Assembly (NCBI GenBank): GCA_033782935.1
Contig: JAWQEG010000474.1
Coordinates: 1,984,001-2,048,000 of the forward strand
Direction of reading: 5' to 3'
DNA: 64,000 nucleotides
DNA from: Petrolisthes cinctipes
Taxonomy: Eukaryota; Arthropoda; Malacostraca; Decapoda; Porcellanidae
Shown: in pieces, positions 1 to 10,225 of the stretch
How positions within the stretch are numbered: position 1 is the stretch's first letter
How the letters are laid out: the number at the start of each line of letters is the position of its first letter
Position numbers and translations under genes: made by a program
The notes under the pieces: generated by a model
What the model was told of the DNA's origin: nothing
The model's input: only the letters and a program-made list of their open reading frames with translations
The model's database searches: none

Positions 1-2629
1 ATTCTAGCACTGAGTAGGCATGTACAGATTGCTTCTGGGACCCCAAAATATTGAATTTTCGGGTGTTTTGAGCCTGAATTTGAGATATAAACGGGTACAG
101 AAGATACATTCACATATTGACTTTGGGCACCAAAAATATGGATTTTCAGCATGTTTTGGGCCTGAATTTTGAAAATACTCTAACACGGAGTAGGCATGTA
201 CAGATTGCTTCTGGGACCCCAAAATATCGAATTTTCGGGTGTTTAGGGCCAGAATTTGAGATATAAACGGGTACAGCAGATGCATGCACATATCGACTTT
301 TGGGCACCTAAAAGATCGATTTTCAGTATGTTTTTGGCCTGTATTTTGAAAATACTCTAACACGGAGTAGGCATGTACAGATGCCTTCTGGGACCTCTAA
401 ATATCGAATTTTCGGGTGTTTTGGGACTGAATTTGAGATATCGATTTTTTGGCACCTAAAATGTCGATTTTTAGCATGTTTTTTGCCTATATTTTGAAAA
501 TATTCTAGCACTGTGTAGGCATGTACAGATTGCTTCTGGGACCCCAAAATATTGAATTTTCGGGTGTTTTGAGCCTGAATTTGAGATATAAACGGGTACA
601 GAAGATACATGCACATATTGACTTTGGGCATCTAAAATATCGATTTTCAGAATGTTTTGGGCCTGTATTTTGAAAATACTCTAACACTGAGTAGGCATGT
701 ACAGATTGCTTCTGGGACCCCAAAATATTGAATTTTCGGGTTTTTTGAGCCTGAATTTGAGATATAAACGGGTACTGAAGATGCATGCACATATCGACTT
801 TTGTGCACCTAAAAGATCGATTTTCAGTATGTTTTGAGTATGTATTTTGCAAATACTCTAACTCGGGGTAGGCATGTACAGATCGCTTCTGGGACCCCTA
901 AATATCGAATTTTCGGGTGTTTTGGGACTGAATTTGAGATATCGACTTTTTGGCACCTAAAAGATCGATTTTTAGCATGTTTTTAGCCTATATTTTGAAA
1001 ATATTCTAGCACTGTACAGATTGCTTCTGGGACCCCAAAATATTGAATTTTCGGGTGTTTTGAGCCTGAATTTGAGATATAAACGGGTACAGAAGATACA
1101 TGCACATATTGACTTTGGGCACCAAATATATCGATTTTCAGCATGTTTTGGGCCTGAATTTTGAAAATACTCTAACACGGAATAGGCATGTACAGATCGC
1201 TTCTGGGACCCCAAAATATTGAATTTTCGGGTGTTTTGAGCCTGAATTTGAGATATAAACGGGTACTGAAGATGCATGCACATATCGACTTTTGTGCACC
1301 TAAAAGATCGATTTTCAGTATGTTTTGAGCATGTATTTTGAAAATACTCTAACACGGAGTAGGCATGTACAGATCGCTTCTGGGACCCCTAAATATCGAA
1401 TTTTCGGGTGTTTTGGGACTGAATTTGAGATATCGACTTTTTGGCACCTAAAAGATTGATTTTTAGCATGTTTTTAGCCTATATTTTGAAAATATTCTAG
1501 CACTGAGTAGGCATGTACAGATTGCTTCTGGGACCCCAAAATATTGAATTTTCGGGTGTTTTGAGCCTGAATTTGAGATATAAACGGGTACAGAAGATAC
1601 ATGCACATATTGACTTTGGGCATCTAAAATATCGATTTTCAGCATGTTTTGGGCCTGAATTTTGAAAATACTCTAACACTGAGTAGGCATGTACAGATTG
1701 CTTCTGGGACCCCAAAATATTGAATTTTCGGGTGTTTTGAGCCTGAATTTGAGATATAAACGGGTACTGAAGATGCATGCACATATCGACTTTTGTGCAC
1801 CTAAAAGATCGATTTTCAGTATGTTTTGAGCATGTATTTTGAAAATACTCTAACACGGAGTAGGCATGTACAGATCGCTTCTGGGACCCCTAAATATCGA
1901 ATTTTCGGGTGTTTTGGGACTGAATTTGAGATATCGACTTTTTGGCACCTAAAAGATTGATTTTTAGCATGTTTTTAGCCTATATTTTGAAAATATTCTA
2001 GCACTGAGTAGGCATGTACAGATTGCTTCTGGGACCCCAAAATATTGAATTTTCGGGTGTTTTGAGCCTGAATTTGAGATATAAACGGGTACAGAAGATA
2101 CATGCACATATTGACTTTGGGCACCAAAAATATCGATTTTCAGCATGTTTTGGGCCTGAATTTTGAAAATACTCTAACACGGAGTAGTCATGTACAGATT
2201 GCTTCTGGGACCCCAAAATATCGAATTTTCGGGTGTTTAGGGCCAGAATTTTAGATATAAACGGGTACAGAAGATGCATGCACATATCGACTTTTGGGCA
2301 CCTGAAAGATCGATTTTCAGTATGTTTTTTGGCCTGTATTTTGAAAATACTCTAACACGGAGTAGGCATGTACAGATACCTTCTGGGACCTCTAAATATC
2401 GAATTTTCGGGTGTTTTGGGACTGAATTTGAGATATCGATTTTTTGGCACCTAAAATGTCGATTTTTAGCATGTTTTTAGCCTATATTTTGAAAATATTC
2501 TAGCACTGTTTAGGCATGTACAGATTGCTTCTGGGACCCCAAAATATTGAATTTTCGGGTGTTTTGAGCCTGAATTTGAGATATAAACGGGTACTGAAGA
2601 TGCATGCACATATCGACTTTTGTGCACCT

Positions 2630-5230
2630 AAAAGATCGATTTTCAGTATGTTTTGAGCATGTATTTTGAAAATACTCTAACACGGAGTAGGCATGTACAG
2701 ATCGCTTCTGGGACCTCTAAATATCGAATTTTCGGGTGTTTTAGGACTGAATTTGAGATATCGACTTTTTGGCACCTAAAAGATCGATTTTCAGCATGTT
2801 TTTAGCCTATATTTTGAAAATATTCTAGCACTGACTAGGCATGTATAGATTGCTTCTGGGACCCCAAAATATTGAATTTTCGGGTGTTTTGAGTCTGAAT
2901 TTGAGATATAAACGGGTACAGAAGATACATGCACATATTGACTTTGGGCACCAAAAGTATCGATTTTCAGCATGTTTTGGGCCTGAATTTTGAAAATACT
3001 CTAACACGGAGTAAGCATGTACAGATACCTTCTGGGACCTCTAAATATCGAATTTTCGGGTGTTTTGGGACTGAATTTGAGATATCGATTTTTTGGCACC
3101 TAAAATGTCGATTTTTAGCATGTTTTTAGCCTATATTTTGGAAATATTCTAGCACTGTGTAGGCATGTACAGATTGCTTCTGTGACCCCAAAATATTGAA
3201 TTTTCGGGTGTTTTGAGCCTGAATTTGAGATATAAACGGGTACTGAAGATGCATGCACATATCGACTTTTGTGCACCTAAAAGATCGATTTTCAGTATGT
3301 TTTGGGCCTGTATTTTGAAAATACTCTAACACGGAGTAGGCATGTACAGATCGCTTCTGGGACCCCTAAATATCGAATTTTCGGGTGTTTTGGGACTGAA
3401 TTTGAGATATCGACTTTTTGGCTCCTAAAAGATCGATTTTTAGCATGTTTTTAGCCTATATTTTGAAAATATTCTAGCACTGAGTAGGCATGTACAGATT
3501 GCTTCTGGGACCCCAAAATATTGAATTTTCGGGTGTTTTGAGCCTGAATTTGAGATATAAACGGGTACAGAAAATACATGCACATGTATTTGGGCATCTA
3601 AAAGATCGATTTTCAGTATGTTTTGAGCATGTATTTTGAAAATACTCTAACACGGAGTAGGCATGTACAGATTGCTTCTGGGACCCCTAAATATCGAATT
3701 TTCGGGTGTTTTGGGACTGAATTTGAGATATCGACTTTTTGGCACCTAAAAGATCGATTTTTAGCATGTTTTTAGCCTATATTTTGAAAATATTCTAGCA
3801 CTGAGTAGGCATGTACAGATTGCTTCTGGGACCCCAAAATATTGAATTTTCGGGTGTTTTGAGCCTGAATTTGAGATATAAACGGGTACAGAAGATACAT
3901 ACACATATTGACTTTGGGCATCTAAAATATCGATTTTCAGCATGTTTTGGGCCTGTATTTTGAAAATACTCTAACACTGAGTAGGCATGTACAGATTGCT
4001 TCTGGGACCCCAAAATATTGAATTTTCGGGTGTTTTGAGCCTGAATTTGAGATATAAACGGGTACTGAAGATGCATGCACATATCGACTTTTGTGCACCT
4101 AAAAGATCGATTTTCAGTATGTTTTGAGCATGTATTTTGAAAATACTCTAACACGGAGTAGGCATGTACAGATCGCTTCTGGGACCTCTAAATATCGAAT
4201 TTTCGGGTGTTTTGGGACTGAATTTGAGATATCGACTTTTTGGCACCTAAAAGATCGATTTTCAGCATGTTTTTAGCCTATATTTTGAAAATATTCTAGC
4301 ACTGACTAGGCATGTACAGATTGCTTCTGGGACCCCAAAATATTGAATTTTCGGGTGTTTTGAGCCTGAATTTGAGATATAAACGGGTACAGAAGATACA
4401 TGCACATATTGACTTTGGGCACCAAAAATATCGATTTTCAGCATGTTTTGGGCCTGAATTTTGAAAATACTCTAACACGGAGTAAGCATGTACAGATACC
4501 TTCTGGGACCTCTAAATATCGAATTTTCGGGTGTTTTGGGACTGAATTTGAGATATCGATTTTTTGGCACCTAAAATGTCGATTTTTAGCATGTTTTTAG
4601 CCTATATTTTGGAAATATTCTAGCACTGTGTAGGCATGTACAGATTGCTTCTGGGACCCCAAAATATTGAATTTTCGGGTGTTTTGAGCCTGAATTTGAG
4701 ATATAAACGGGTACTGAAGATGCATGCACATATCGACTTTTGTGCACCTAAAAGATCGATTTTCAGTATGTTTTGGGCCTGTATTTTGAAAATACTCTAA
4801 CACGGAGTAGGCATGTACAGATCGCTTCTGGGACCCCTAAATATCGAATTTTCGGGTGTTTTGGGACTGAATTTGAGATATCGACTTTTTGGCTCCTAAA
4901 AGATCGATTTTTAGCATGTTTTTAGCCTATATTTTGAAAATATTCTAGCACTGAGTGGGCATGTACAGATTGCTTCTGGGACCCCAAAATATTGAATTTT
5001 CGGGTGTTTTGAGCCTGAATTTGAGATATAAACGGGTACAGAAAATACATGCACATGTATTTGGGCATCTAAAAGATCGATTTTCAGTATGTTTTGAGCA
5101 TGTATTTTGAAAATACTCTAACACGGAGTAGGCATGTACAGATCGCTTCTGGGACCCCTAAATATCGAATTTTCGGGTGTTTTGGGACTGAATTTGAGAT
5201 ATCGACTTTTTGGCACCTAAAATATCGATT
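2630..5230. repeat. Local duplication with 1,471-bp offset inside the satellite
   Basis: The stretch from about 2630 to 3760 recurs from about 4101 to 5230. Both copies contain an unusual 173-bp monomer with the junction CACATGTATTTGGGCATC (near 3583 and 5053), found nowhere else that I noticed. The offset is not a multiple of 501; it equals 176+148+177+148+173+148+501. A few single-base differences separate the copies. Confidence 0.8.
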
Positions 5231-6779
5231 TTTAGCATGTTTTTAGCCTATATTTTGAAAATATTCTAGCACTGAGTAGGCATGTACAGATTGCTTCTGG
5301 GACCCCAAAATATTGAATTTTCGGGTGTTTTGAGCCTGAATTTGAGATATAAACGGGTACAGAAGATACATGCACATATTGACTTTGGGCACCAAAAATA
5401 TCGATTTTCAGCATGTTTTGGGCCTGAATTTTGAAAATACTCTAACACGGAGTAGGCATGTACAGATCGCTTCTGGGACCCCAAAATATCGAATTTTCGG
5501 GTGTTTAGGGCCAGAATTTGAGATATAAACGGGTACAGAAGATGCATGCACATATCGACTTTTGGGCACCTAAAAGATCGATTTTCAGTATGTTTTTGGC
5601 ATGTATTTTGAAAATACTCTAACACGGATTAGGCATGTACAGATACCTTCTGGGATCTCTAAATATCGAATTTTCGGGTGTTTTGGGACTGAATTTGAGA
5701 TATCGATTTTTTGACACCTAAAATGTCGATTTTTAGCATGTTTTTAGCCTATGTTTTGAAAATATTCTAGCACTGTGTAGGCATGTACAGATTGCTTCTG
5801 GGACCCCAAAATATTGAATTTTCGGGTGTTTTGAGCCTGAATTTGAGATATAAACGGGTACAGAAAATACATGCACATATTGACTTTGGGCATCTAAAAT
5901 ATCGATTTTCAGCATGTTTTGGGCCTGTATTTTGAAAATACTCTAACACTGAGTAGGCATGTACAGATTGCTTCTGGGACCCCAAAATATTGAATTTTCG
6001 GGTGTTTTGAGCCTGAATTTGAGATATAAACGGGTACTGAAGATGCATGCACATATCGACTTTTGTGCACCTAAAAGATCGATTTTCAGTATGTTTTGAG
6101 CATGTATTTTGAAAATACTCTAACACGGAGTAGGCATGTACAGATCGCTTCTGGGACCCCTAAATATCGAATTTTCGGGTGTTTTGGGACTGAATTTGAG
6201 ATATCGACTTTTTGGCACCTAAAATGTCGATTTTTAGCATGTTTTTAGCCTATATTTTGAAAATATTCTAGCACTGTGCAGGCATGTACAGATTGCTTCT
6301 GGGACCCCAAAATATTGAATTTTCGGGTGTTTTGATCCTGAATTTGAGATATAAACGGGTACAGAAGATACATGCACATATTGACTTTGGGCATCTAAAA
6401 TATCGATTTTCAGCATGTTTTGGGCCTGTATTTTGAAAATACTCTAACACTGAGTAGGCATGTACAGATTGCTTCTGGGACCCCAAAATATTGAATTTTC
6501 GGGTGTTTTGAGCCTGAATTTGTGATATAAACGGGTACTGAAGATGCATGCACATATCGACTTTTGTGCACCTAAAAGATCGATTTTCAGTATGTTTTGA
6601 GCATGTATTTTGAAAATACTCTAACACGGAGTAGGCATGTACATATCGCTTCTGGGACCCCTAAATATCGAATTTTCGGGTGTTTTGGGACTGAATTTGA
6701 GATATCTACTTTTTGGCACCTAAAAGATCGATTTTTAGCATGTTTTTTGCCTATATTTTGAAAATATTCTAGCACTGAG

Positions 6780-7280
6780 TAGGCATGTACAGATTGCTTC
6801 TGGGACCCCAAAATATTGAATTTTCGGGTGTTTTGAGCCTGAATTTGAGATATAAACGGGTACAGAAGATACATGCACATATTGACTTTGGGCATCTAAA
6901 ATATCGATTTTCAGCATGTTTTGGGCCTGAATTTTGAAAATACTCTAACACTGAGTAGGCATGTACAGATTGCTTCTGGGACCCCAAAATATTGAATTTT
7001 CGGGTGTTTTGAGCCTGAAATTGAGATATAAACGGGTACTGAAGATGCATGCACATATCGACTTTTGTGCACCTAAAAGATCGATTTTCAGTATGTTTTG
7101 AGCATGTATTTTGAAAATACTCTAACACGGAGTAGGCATGTACAGATCGCTTCTGGGACCCCTAAATATCGAATTTTCGGGTGTTTTGGGACTGAATTTG
7201 AGATATCGACTTTTTGGCACCTAAAAGATCGGTTTTTAGCATGTTTTTAGCCTATATTTTGAAAATATTCTAGCACTGAG
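6780..7280. repeat. Example 501-bp higher-order unit (176+177+148 bp)
   Basis: A cleanly readable unit. Monomer 1 is 6780-6955 (176 bp; ATATTGAATTTTC, TACATGCACATATTGAC, ends AATACTCTAACAC). Monomer 2 is 6956-7132 (177 bp; GATGCATGCACATATCGAC). Monomer 3 is 7133-7280 (148 bp; GAGATATCGACTTTTTGGC, ends ATATTCTAGCAC). Monomer 3 lacks the 29 bp that lie between GAGATAT and CGACTTTT in monomer 2; that segment ends in ATAT, matching the ATAT before it, so a microhomology deletion explains the short form. The unit is divisible by three, which is why the same open frames recur along the array. Confidence 0.9.
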
Positions 7281-7356
7281 TAGGCATGTACAGATTGCTT
7301 CTGGGACCCCAAAATATTGAATTTTCGGGTGTTTTGAGCCTGAATTTGAGATATAA

Positions 7357-7360
7357 ACGG
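7357..7360. repeat. Target-site duplication, left copy (ACGG)
   Basis: ACGG lies immediately outside the left LTR and again immediately outside the right LTR (16749-16752). The uninterrupted satellite reads ATAAACGGGTACAG, so one ACGG belongs to the target and the other was made on integration. Four base pairs is the usual size for Ty3/gypsy integrases. Confidence 0.95.
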
Positions 7361-8083
7361 TGTACTCGTGGGGTCGTCCAAGCTCAGCAACAGCTTCTCT
7401 CGGAAACACCTGCTGGAAACTCTCACTTACTCACGGGCTAGTATTACTTACTACGCCGATGTAGACCTCTGGTTTCAAGCCAACTTACCGTTGCTCTGAA
7501 CTACCACTCTAGTCTTCCTGGGGAACTAAGTTAGTTACTCAAGGGTTAGAGTAAACTCGTGGACTTGTCTCTATTTACTGAGTATATTAGATATAGTTAC
7601 AGGTTATACAGACATCTCGTGTCTCTCTAATATAAGGTAGGAGTGAACCTGTTGTCTTCAGGGCAGGGCTTGTAATGCGCCTTCTCTCTCTGGTAGTCCT
7701 CGCTCGTTGTATACACTGCCACACCCTTTCTCAGATGACAGGTTGTCGATGATGCTATTTACAATGCTAAGCTTACATATGAAATATGGATAAGTTAGAT
7801 ATGAGTTTATATAAGAATAAAGTGAGTAAATATATATTGTCCCTTTCTCTACATACGAGATGACAATATGGAGTTGATTATACTATAGAGATTAACATAT
7901 AGATAATTACAGAGTGAATCTAGCAATCAGTAGCTCAGCATGGAAGATTCCCCCACGCTGCAACTCAGCACTTTTCAAAGGATGTTGTGTCTAATGAAAC
8001 TAGCTTGAACTGCTTTGGCTTAACGGAATGTTCCAACACCATAGGTGTATCATGTATCGCGAACGTGATCAGCCACGGATACA
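7361..8083 (-). repeat. 3' LTR of the retroelement
   Basis: A 723-bp direct repeat of 16026-16748, identical by eye over its whole length. In element orientation it starts TGTATCCGTGG and ends GAGTACA, with TG...CA ends. The promoter signals described for the 5' LTR are also present here (TATATAAA at 7806-7813), so it could drive minus-strand transcription out into the left satellite array. I found no AATAAA in the sense strand. An AGTAAA variant lies at 7574-7579 and is only a weak candidate polyadenylation signal. Confidence 0.96.
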
Positions 8084-8431
8084 TTGCTCGGCCACGCTAA
8101 AACAACTGCGTCCCTGCAGTTCACAATAATATTAAATTTACTTTAAACAATGCTTAGCCTTCCTGATTATTAGATTGACTCTTGACATGGTAACATATAT
8201 ATACTATATATACAAGATGAAATATATACACTGGATGAATTAACATAAAAGAAAAATAAATCGTTGAGCTCGTGAATGATACAATGGGTAATTAATAATA
8301 CTTCCTTAAATTAAGTAATTATACATGGATAATAAAGTGTAATACACATTCATATAATTCCTTAATTCTAAATCCCTACAACTAACCTTGTAGTGTACTA
8401 CCTAGTTGTTGAGGTGTCCTTAAAATTATCC
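8084..8431 (-). other. 3' untranslated region of the retroelement
   Basis: About 350 nt between the end of the env reading frame (counting the in-frame extension to 8432) and the 3' LTR. It is AT-rich with no open frame of note. A purine-rich tract, expected directly before the 3' LTR as plus-strand primer, is not visible: the last bases read CGTGGCCGAGCAA. The nearest long purine-rich run is at about 8483-8503, inside the env extension and some 400 nt from the LTR. Confidence 0.7.
8086..8099 (-). other. 14-nt match to the 5' part of tRNA-Leu beside the 3' LTR
   Basis: The minus strand reads TAGCGTGGCCGAGC, ending 2 nt before the 3' LTR. As I remember eukaryotic tRNA-Leu (AAG/UAG), this equals residues 3-16, including the start of the A box. 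The same tRNA supplies the primer-binding site at the other end of the element. A caveat is that CGTGGC(C/T)GA(G/T)CA also occurs just inside the LTR (about 8066-8077), so a short local direct repeat could account for it. Confidence 0.5.
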
Positions 8432-8569
8432 TTACAATTCATCTTCCCTAGGTTGTGTATGGTGGACCTCTATATTCCTTGATCTTCTGTTCTTCTTCTT
8501 TTTAATCTCACCATTCAAAACCCTCAAACTCCTGAACAGGTAACAAGAGAACATGAAATATAATATGAA
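8432..8569 (-). pseudogene. In-frame continuation of env after its stop (probable anchor and tail)
   Basis: The 45 codons after the env TAA (8570-8572) stay open in the same frame to a TAA at 8432-8434. The first dozen or so codons are almost all hydrophobic or aromatic. They are followed by a strongly basic run rich in Lys and Arg, then a polar acidic end. This is the pattern of a membrane-spanning segment plus cytoplasmic tail, which env otherwise lacks. The sequence shows the open frame directly; the role is inferred. It could be a remnant cut off by a nonsense mutation, or it could be reached by readthrough of the TAA. Confidence 0.6.
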
Positions 8570-10201
8570 TTATAAACTAGTCACTCCTGACCAAGGGTAC
8601 ACAGCTACCCGTTGCAGATGGAACGGTAGAGCAGATTCAATTACAGGATGAACATCAGACATGTTTAACAATTCCATCAATCTTATTTTCTCAGAATCCA
8701 TACTAACAGTAGAAAAGTTTGCTGGGAGAGGAGGATGGACTTTCACAAATTCCACAGATTTGTTTAGGACCAATCCAAGATGATGCTTCGTTGCCAGAAC
8801 TGTTTTAGTATTGCTTAAAAATGAACACGCAGGTGGAACTACAAACGTACCCACCTCAGACACATGTTTTGCTCCTGAAGGGCCATCTTCACAAATAATA
8901 GTTGCTCTTGCTGGCTTAGTGAATGTATAATATGCAATGCCCTGAAAATACGTTACATAAACATCTGACTTCCTTTTTGGTCTCAGGTACTCACAATATT
9001 TAATGGAGCTTGAAGCATCAGCCTGGATTAATGACAGTTCACACTGGGATTCCTCGGGTCCTGTAAAAATAAAATTTAGAGCTGGGCACACCTTCAAATG
9101 GTAATATGCTGTATGACAATCTTCTAGCTGTTCCTTGGTAACTGCAACCACCAGTGAGCGATCCTGAGATGCAATAATATAATCATAATCCACATTTAAC
9201 ATCATGATCTCCGCCCCTAACCTCATGGGAAATGGCTTCACTGACCATATGTTAAAATGAACCTGATGTTTTGTGGGAATGTGAATAAGAATAGTTTTAG
9301 TCGTTAAGCATGATTCCAAAAGTGGATAGTAGTAAGATACTGATTCACCTTCAAAGAAAGGATTCAAACCATGCTTAATTCTAGCCACATCAACCACCCT
9401 TTGCAGATCAACTACTGACAGAAGGTCAGCGTCGGCCTTACCTGGCGCTGCATTCCTTAGGTTATGGAGTAGTTTTCTGGTTTGAGCATTCAGTCCATTT
9501 ATGTAATTTTCCACAATACTTAAATATTGATCTAGGTTTAACACAAACATTGTAAAATCCAAATGTTTAGCTAACCTAACTAATTCCTTAATTACCTCAT
9601 TAGTCTTTTCAATAACTCCATTTACTTCTTCTGCCACATTAGCTGCCAAGGAAAACGTACTATCTATGACCCTATTTTGTTCTACAATCACCTTGTTTAA
9701 AATCTCTAGCCTGCGTTCTAGATCTTCGACATCGTCACTAGTAGCTGTTCCAAATAGAGTTTTAGCAATTACCCCTCCAATGTCAAATAATCCTCTTTTA
9801 GCCCTGCTATTGGTAATCTGATTATGAGCTAATTTTCTAACCTCACTTGAGAAGTTGGGTAAATTCTGTTCCGAGTATTTCATCATATTCTTTATTTGAA
9901 AATATCTGTCTTCCAACTGTACCTTTATTTGACGTTCCAGAGGGTAACTCGAGTTCATCAATTTACCTAATTTAGCAGACGACATTTCTATGGCGTTATG
10001 AAACTTCAGCTGGAAATCATCAACCCTTGTCTTTAGGTCCAACAGAGTTCCAAGATTGAGTCTTACTGTTATTACGTCCGTGACCACCTCAAGTCTCCCA
10101 TCAGTACCCACTAAGGCACCCGGTTTTATTTGGTCAGTCGAACCTTTGGAACTCACAAACGCCGCCACCAACATCACGCAGAACACTCCCCATGTCCTCA
10201 T
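8570..10201 (-). CDS. env: Env, baculovirus-F/errantivirus-type fusion glycoprotein, probably lacking its anchor
   Basis: 543 aa. Residues 1-19 form a signal peptide with a hydrophobic core. Residues 133-136 (RAKR) are a furin-type cleavage site followed by a fusion-peptide-like segment GLFDIGGVIAKTLFG (137-151), the hallmark of baculovirus F and insect errantivirus Env. A probable coiled coil follows (about 156-210). There are cysteines at 298, 362, 372, 387, 403, 437 and 459 and N-glycosylation sequons at 83, 116, 480, 495 and 513. In the family, such proteins mediate membrane fusion and end in a membrane anchor and short tail. Here the frame stops at TAA 8570-8572 without an anchor, although an anchor-like segment continues in frame beyond the stop. 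The ATG follows pol by 24 nt and lies 6 nt after a good splice acceptor, so expression from a spliced RNA is likely. Family assignment is firm; function in this copy is uncertain. Confidence 0.88.
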   Translation of the reverse strand: MRTWGVFCVMLVAAFVSSKGSTDQIKPGALVGTDGRLEVVTDVITVRLNLGTLLDLKTRVDDFQLKFHNAIEMSSAKLGKLMNSSYPLERQIKVQLEDRYFQIKNMMKYSEQNLPNFSSEVRKLAHNQITNSRAKRGLFDIGGVIAKTLFGTATSDDVEDLERRLEILNKVIVEQNRVIDSTFSLAANVAEEVNGVIEKTNEVIKELVRLAKHLDFTMFVLNLDQYLSIVENYINGLNAQTRKLLHNLRNAAPGKADADLLSVVDLQRVVDVARIKHGLNPFFEGESVSYYYPLLESCLTTKTILIHIPTKHQVHFNIWSVKPFPMRLGAEIMMLNVDYDYIIASQDRSLVVAVTKEQLEDCHTAYYHLKVCPALNFIFTGPEESQCELSLIQADASSSIKYCEYLRPKRKSDVYVTYFQGIAYYTFTKPARATIICEDGPSGAKHVSEVGTFVVPPACSFLSNTKTVLATKHHLGLVLNKSVEFVKVHPPLPANFSTVSMDSEKIRLMELLNMSDVHPVIESALPFHLQRVAVYPWSGVTSL

Positions 10202-10207
10202 GATGGT

Positions 10208-10225
10208 CTGCGAACAAAATCAACA
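10208..10225 (-). promoter_or_regulatory. Candidate splice acceptor for env mRNA
   Basis: Immediately after the pol stop the minus strand reads TGTTGATTTTGTTCGCAG, with a branch-point-like TTGAT, a T-rich tract and a terminal CAG. The exon would start at 10207, 6 nt before the env ATG. Gypsy Env is known to be made from a spliced subgenomic RNA. Paired with the donor at 15493, the intron would be 15493-10208 (5,286 nt) and would remove gag and pol exactly. Confidence 0.6.

Larger units (their letters stand above)
1..7360. repeat. Satellite array, left part (501-bp higher-order unit)
   Basis: Continuous head-to-tail tandem repeat with no unique sequence. Every monomer carries the landmarks TAGGCATGTACAGAT, GCTTCTGGGACC, AATTTTCGGGTGTTT and TTGAAAATA(C/T)TCTA in the same order and orientation. 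Distances between successive TAGGCATG landmarks are about 176, 177 and 148 bp, summing to 501 bp. The array is AT-rich and has no gene. Short open frames of 60-119 codons recur at the repeat period, mostly on the minus strand, and are not treated as coding. The array runs off the left edge and is cut at 7360 by the retroelement. A centromeric or pericentromeric location would fit the monomer size, but the sequence alone does not show it. Confidence 0.97.

Noticed and set aside
1..7128. Dozens of 60-128-codon open frames in the satellite, mostly minus strand, beginning MLEYFQN or MLKID
   Set aside because: They recur exactly at the satellite period, overlap one another in different frames, and exist because the 501-bp unit is divisible by three. 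Variation among copies follows the DNA repeat and shows no codon-level constraint.
1..7360. CENP-B-box-like motif around TTTTCGGGTG in each monomer
   Set aside because: It shares only a TTCG/CGGG flavour with the mammalian box and lacks the required spacing, so it does not support a centromere claim.
7801..7825. AATAAA visible on the plus strand of the LTR (AAGAATAAAGTG) as the element's polyadenylation signal
   Set aside because: The element is transcribed from the minus strand, so this hexamer is antisense to its RNA.
8483..8503. Purine-rich run of A and G as the polypurine tract
   Set aside because: It is about 400 nt from the 3' LTR and falls in the Lys/Arg-rich env extension, so codon content explains it. 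A plus-strand primer should touch the LTR.
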